A stretch of DNA of 64,000 nucleotides, from positions 868,001 through 932,000 of the forward strand of contig CBDAUF010000002.1 in the NCBI GenBank assembly GCA_965200535.1, given 5' to 3'. The notes beneath the pieces were generated by a model. It ran no database searches, had not been told where the DNA came from, and worked only from the letters and a program-made list of their open reading frames with translations. Positions 61,266-64,000 of this stretch are shown here, one piece after another. Made by a program: the position numbers and the translations under genes. Each line of letters opens with the position of its first letter. The stretch's first letter is position 1. Source of the DNA: MPNO01 sp965200535 (GTDB lineage: Bacteria > Pseudomonadota > Alphaproteobacteria > MPNO01).

Positions 61266-62431
61266 CAGGCGGCGATCCCGTGTATCCGCATCGTGTCCCG
61301 CATCCGCCCGGCGGCGAGATCGGCGTCCGCCAACAGGCCGGCCCGGTCCGCCAGACGGAAAATTTCCGCCAGATGAACAATGGAGCGTGCGCTCTGGTGA
61401 CCGCCCACCATGACGAAATGGTCCTGCAGCCCGTTCAGATAGGCCATGAACACCACGCCTGTCTTGTAGAACCGGGTAGGCGCCCGGAAGATATGGCGGG
61501 ACAACGGCACGGTCGGCGCGAGGATAGCGCGGAAATCCTGCGTCCGGTTGCCGGCCAGCGCCGAAAGCGCGGCAGACGCCGCCGGCGCGATGGCATCGAA
61601 GATACCGAGCAGCGCATCCGAATACCTTTCCCCGTCGCCTTCGATCAGTTCGGGGTAGTTGAAATCGTCGCCGGTATACATGCGCACGCCGTCAGGCAGG
61701 CGGCGGCGGAGCGCTATCTCCTTGTCCTTGTCGAGCAGCGAGATCTTGATCCCGTCGACCTTCGCGGCATTGGCCTCGATCACCGAAAGGCAGACTTCCA
61801 TGGCGTGCCAGTGGTCGTCGTGCCCCCAGTAGCCGGCGAGGGCGGGGTCGAACATTTCGCCGAGCCAGTGGACGATCACGGGTTCGGCAGTCTGCGAGAG
61901 GATGCGCCCATAGACCGTGGCGTAATCCTCGGGGCTCGTCGCCGCGGCGGCCAGCGCGCGCGAGGCCATGAGGATTATCCGCCCGCCCGCGCCTTCGACC
62001 GCTTCGCACTGCTCCTCGTAGGCGGCGATGACATCCGCGACCGCGAGGCCGGGATCGGCGGCGATATGGTCGGTGCCGGCGCCGCAGGCGAGCACGGCGC
62101 CCGGTGTCGCGCGCGCCTCCGCGACGCTCCGCCGGATGAGTTCGAGAGAGGTGCTCCAGTCGAGCCCCATCCCGCGCTGGGCGGTGTCCATGGCCTCCGC
62201 CACGCCGAGGCCGAGGGACCAGAGGTGGCGGCGGAACCGGAGAGTGGCCTCCCAGTCGATCGCGGGCGTCAACCAGGGATCGACGTCGGCGAGCGGGTCG
62301 GCGACGACATGGGCGGCGGCGTAGGCAACCCGGTTGAGCCGGCGCGGCCGGTGTTCGCCGGTCCGGCGCGGCGGAGCCATTTCAAAGGGCTCGATCGCCC
62401 CGTCCGCGGTGGGAAGGCCGATGGTCGTCAC
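61265..62431 (-). CDS. DUF993-type protein, class I aldolase-like barrel
   Basis: A 388-residue protein of the family I know as DUF993, distantly like dihydrodipicolinate synthase. K229 in VDGIKISLLD is at the position of the Schiff-base lysine of that superfamily. It starts at GTG 62431, overlapping the oxidoreductase stop by 4 bases (GTGA), and ends on the isomerase start. Genome neighbours across the operon suggest sugar or polyol breakdown. The reaction is undefined; retro-aldol or dehydratase are candidates. Confidence 0.75.
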   Translation of the reverse strand: MTTIGLPTADGAIEPFEMAPPRRTGEHRPRRLNRVAYAAAHVVADPLADVDPWLTPAIDWEATLRFRRHLWSLGLGVAEAMDTAQRGMGLDWSTSLELIRRSVAEARATPGAVLACGAGTDHIAADPGLAVADVIAAYEEQCEAVEGAGGRIILMASRALAAAATSPEDYATVYGRILSQTAEPVIVHWLGEMFDPALAGYWGHDDHWHAMEVCLSVIEANAAKVDGIKISLLDKDKEIALRRRLPDGVRMYTGDDFNYPELIEGDGERYSDALLGIFDAIAPAASAALSALAGNRTQDFRAILAPTVPLSRHIFRAPTRFYKTGVVFMAYLNGLQDHFVMVGGHQSARSIVHLAEIFRLADRAGLLADADLAAGRMRDTMRIHGIAA

Positions 62432-63585
62432 CTTCCGCTCTCCAGCGGTTCGACCTCCACCCAGCGCCGTTCGGCCCAGCTCTGCAAGGCCCGTTCGGCG
62501 AGTTGAACGCCCTTCGCACCCTCGAGAAGGTTCCAGCCGAACGGTCCGTCGTCGTAAAGCGAGCGGATGAACATCTCCCACTCGGTCTTGAAACCGTTGT
62601 CGAAGGAAAGGTCGGCGCCGTACTCCTTCCACGTCCCGAAAAAGTCGATGGTCTGCGGCTCGTCCGGATTCCAGACCGGCGACGGTGTGGCCCCGCGATC
62701 CTGGAAGAAGCACCGCGTCAACCCCGATACCGCGGCGCCGAGGACGCCGTCGGCGTGGAAGGTCACGAGATCGTCCTTGCGGACCCGGGTGCACCACGAC
62801 GCGAAGATATGGGCAACGGCGCCGTTGTCGAGTTCGATCATCGCGCAGCACGCATCGTCGGCATCGGCGCGGTAGGGTTGGCCGTTCTCGTCCCAGCGCC
62901 GGTCGAAGTTGACGGCGCCGCGGCAAACGACGCGCTCCACTTTTCCGAACACGTTGTCGAGGACGTATCGCCAGTGCGGCATCATGTCGAGGATGATCCC
63001 GCCGCCTTCCGACTTGCGGTAGTTCCAGGACGGCCGCTGGGCAGGGCGCCAGTCGCCCTCGAACACCCAGTAGCCGAAGTCGATCTTGACCGAGAGCAGC
63101 CGGCCGAGCGCGCCTTCGTCGATCAGGCGCTTCATCTTGAGCAGGCCGGGGAGGAATATCTTGTCCTGGACGACGCCGTGCCTGACGCCCGCCTGTTCCG
63201 CCCGACGGTACAGGTCGAGCGCGTCGTCGAACGTTGCGGCCGACGGCTTCTCGCAATAGATGTGCTTGCCCGCATCGATCGCTTTGCGCAGGATCGCGGC
63301 GCGATGGACGGTGCTCGCAGTATCGAAGAAAAGCGGATAGTCGGGATCCCCGATGGCCGAGTCGAGGTCGGTCGTCCACTTGTCGAAACCGTGGGCCGCG
63401 CCGAGCGCTGCGAGCTTGTCCTCGCTGCGGCCGACGAACAGCGGATCGGGCATGACGGTCCGCCCGTCGCTGAGCGCAAGGCCGCCCTCTTCGCGGATTC
63501 TCTTGATCGACCGGATGAGGTGCTGGTTGGTTCCCATCCGGCCGCTGACGCCGTTCATCACGACACCGAGGCGTTCTTCTGCCAT
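62428..63585 (-). CDS. Gfo/Idh/MocA family oxidoreductase
   Basis: A 385-residue NAD(P)-dependent sugar dehydrogenase-like protein. Rossmann start LGVVMNGVSGRMGTNQHL, then FFDTAST, the cofactor/active-site HIYCEKPSA lysine, and a C-terminal alpha/beta domain with EGGGIILDMMPHWRY. CCGGGAGACG precedes ATG 63585; the frame to 63690 is not used. First gene of the operon oxidoreductase, DUF993, isomerase. Likely oxidises a sugar or inositol. Confidence 0.9.
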   Translation of the reverse strand: MAEERLGVVMNGVSGRMGTNQHLIRSIKRIREEGGLALSDGRTVMPDPLFVGRSEDKLAALGAAHGFDKWTTDLDSAIGDPDYPLFFDTASTVHRAAILRKAIDAGKHIYCEKPSAATFDDALDLYRRAEQAGVRHGVVQDKIFLPGLLKMKRLIDEGALGRLLSVKIDFGYWVFEGDWRPAQRPSWNYRKSEGGGIILDMMPHWRYVLDNVFGKVERVVCRGAVNFDRRWDENGQPYRADADDACCAMIELDNGAVAHIFASWCTRVRKDDLVTFHADGVLGAAVSGLTRCFFQDRGATPSPVWNPDEPQTIDFFGTWKEYGADLSFDNGFKTEWEMFIRSLYDDGPFGWNLLEGAKGVQLAERALQSWAERRWVEVEPLESGR

Positions 63586-63689
63586 GCGCGTCTCCCGGTC
63601 GGCCCGGACAAGGATCGCCGATCGGGGCCGCCAGATCAAACCGCGCAACCCCCGATCGCGCACCGCGCTGCGCCCGCCCGGCGGCGGCA

Positions 63690-64000
63690 ATGAGCCTGCC
63701 CGAGATCGCCGAAGCTCGGGCGGAGGGGCGGACTGCCGACATCTACGGCGCGATCCTGGAGGCGACCGGGCTTCCCTCGACCAACCTGGTGTGGCGCCAC
63801 ATGGCCACGTTCCCCGGTGCGCTCGAATGGGCCTACGGCGCGCTCGAGGATGCGTTTACCGGCGGTGCGTTCCGCATCCTCGGCGCCGATCTTGCCGCCG
63901 CGGCGGCGCCGGCCGAGATGGAACCGCTGGGCCCGGATGACGGGCTCGACCCGGCAACGGTCGAATCGGCCGCCTCCGTGATGGCCTTCTACAACCGGGC
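63690..64000 (+). CDS. DehI-type 2-haloacid dehalogenase family protein, 3' truncated by window
   Basis: The first 103 residues of an all-helical protein that resembles the DehI group I haloacid dehalogenase family: TADIYGAILEATGLPSTNLVWRHMATFPGALEWAYGALEDAF parallels the N-terminal repeat, and VESAASVMAFYNRA parallels the later helix. DehI acts on D- and L-2-haloacids by direct hydrolysis. It is divergent from the Gfo/Idh gene across 104 bp. The reading frame is open to base 64000. The catalytic aspartate region is outside the window. Confidence 0.6.
   Translation, partial: MSLPEIAEARAEGRTADIYGAILEATGLPSTNLVWRHMATFPGALEWAYGALEDAFTGGAFRILGADLAAAAAPAEMEPLGPDDGLDPATVESAASVMAFYNR

Noticed and set aside
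1..64000. CRISPR arrays, tRNA or rRNA genes, insertion sequences, prophage, attachment sites
   Set aside because: Reading the gaps and gene content showed no spaced direct repeats, no tRNA-like sequence, and no transposase, integrase or phage protein.

Overview
The window is high-GC, densely packed bacterial DNA (about 60 genes, no gene-free stretch over 300 bp). Genes often overlap their neighbours by 1, 4, 8 or 11 bases (TGATG, ATGA and GTGA junctions). It looks like the chromosome of an alphaproteobacterium, probably near Rhodospirillales. The reason is the block at 34-39.4 kb (CoA-binding protein, metY, enoyl-CoA hydratase, rplM, rpsI, argC, gamma carbonic anhydrase), whose order I recall from that group. 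This placement is an inference from memory. No phage, transposase, CRISPR array, tRNA or rRNA gene was seen.

Layout. 0-3 kb: M20 deacylase, dihydroorotase/allantoinase-type hydrolase and an SDR. 3.2-9 kb (+): Rieske oxygenase alpha/beta, an E. coli-type glutaminyl-tRNA synthetase, two SDRs and a cobalamin adenosyltransferase. 9-13 kb (-): two amidases around a small possible partner protein, plus an SDR. 13.4-21.2 kb (-): a cytoplasmic, internally duplicated reductive-dehalogenase-like protein, an orphan molybdenum hydroxylase large subunit, an amidohydrolase and a second Rieske alpha/beta pair. 21.3-23.4 kb: an Fe-S CCG-domain protein and an exported unknown. 23.5-28.6 kb (-): a coupled aryl-CoA operon (SDR, MarR regulator, crotonase, acyl-CoA dehydrogenase, CoA ligase). 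28.7-33.9 kb: RidA, a PuuE-like deacetylase, an MFS pump, a third Rieske pair and a ferritin-like di-iron protein. 34-39.9 kb: the housekeeping block. 40-44.4 kb: amidohydrolase, quinone reductase, UbiD decarboxylase and cold-shock protein. 44.4-51.6 kb: hydrolases, an IPNS-like oxygenase, an aminotransferase, a carbamoylase and an exporter. 51.6-60.4 kb: two cupins, a second UbiD, a flavin monooxygenase, an orphan solute-binding protein, a FAH hydrolase, an aldolase-like protein without its zinc ligands, an extradiol dioxygenase and a gentisate-dioxygenase-like bicupin. 60.4-63.6 kb (-): a Gfo/Idh-DUF993-isomerase operon. 63.7 kb to the end: the start of a DehI-type haloacid dehalogenase homologue.

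Together the genes describe an oxidative generalist. It has three Rieske oxygenases, two UbiD decarboxylases and two ring-cleavage dioxygenase types, downstream hydrolases, many amide/ureide hydrolases, and two unrelated dehalogenase-family proteins. Partner reductases for the Rieske and flavin oxygenases, UbiX, complete importers and most regulators are not in the window. One MarR protein is the only recognisable DNA-binding regulator.

Starts were chosen from ribosome-binding sites and overlaps. Functions come from motifs read by eye, without database searches.
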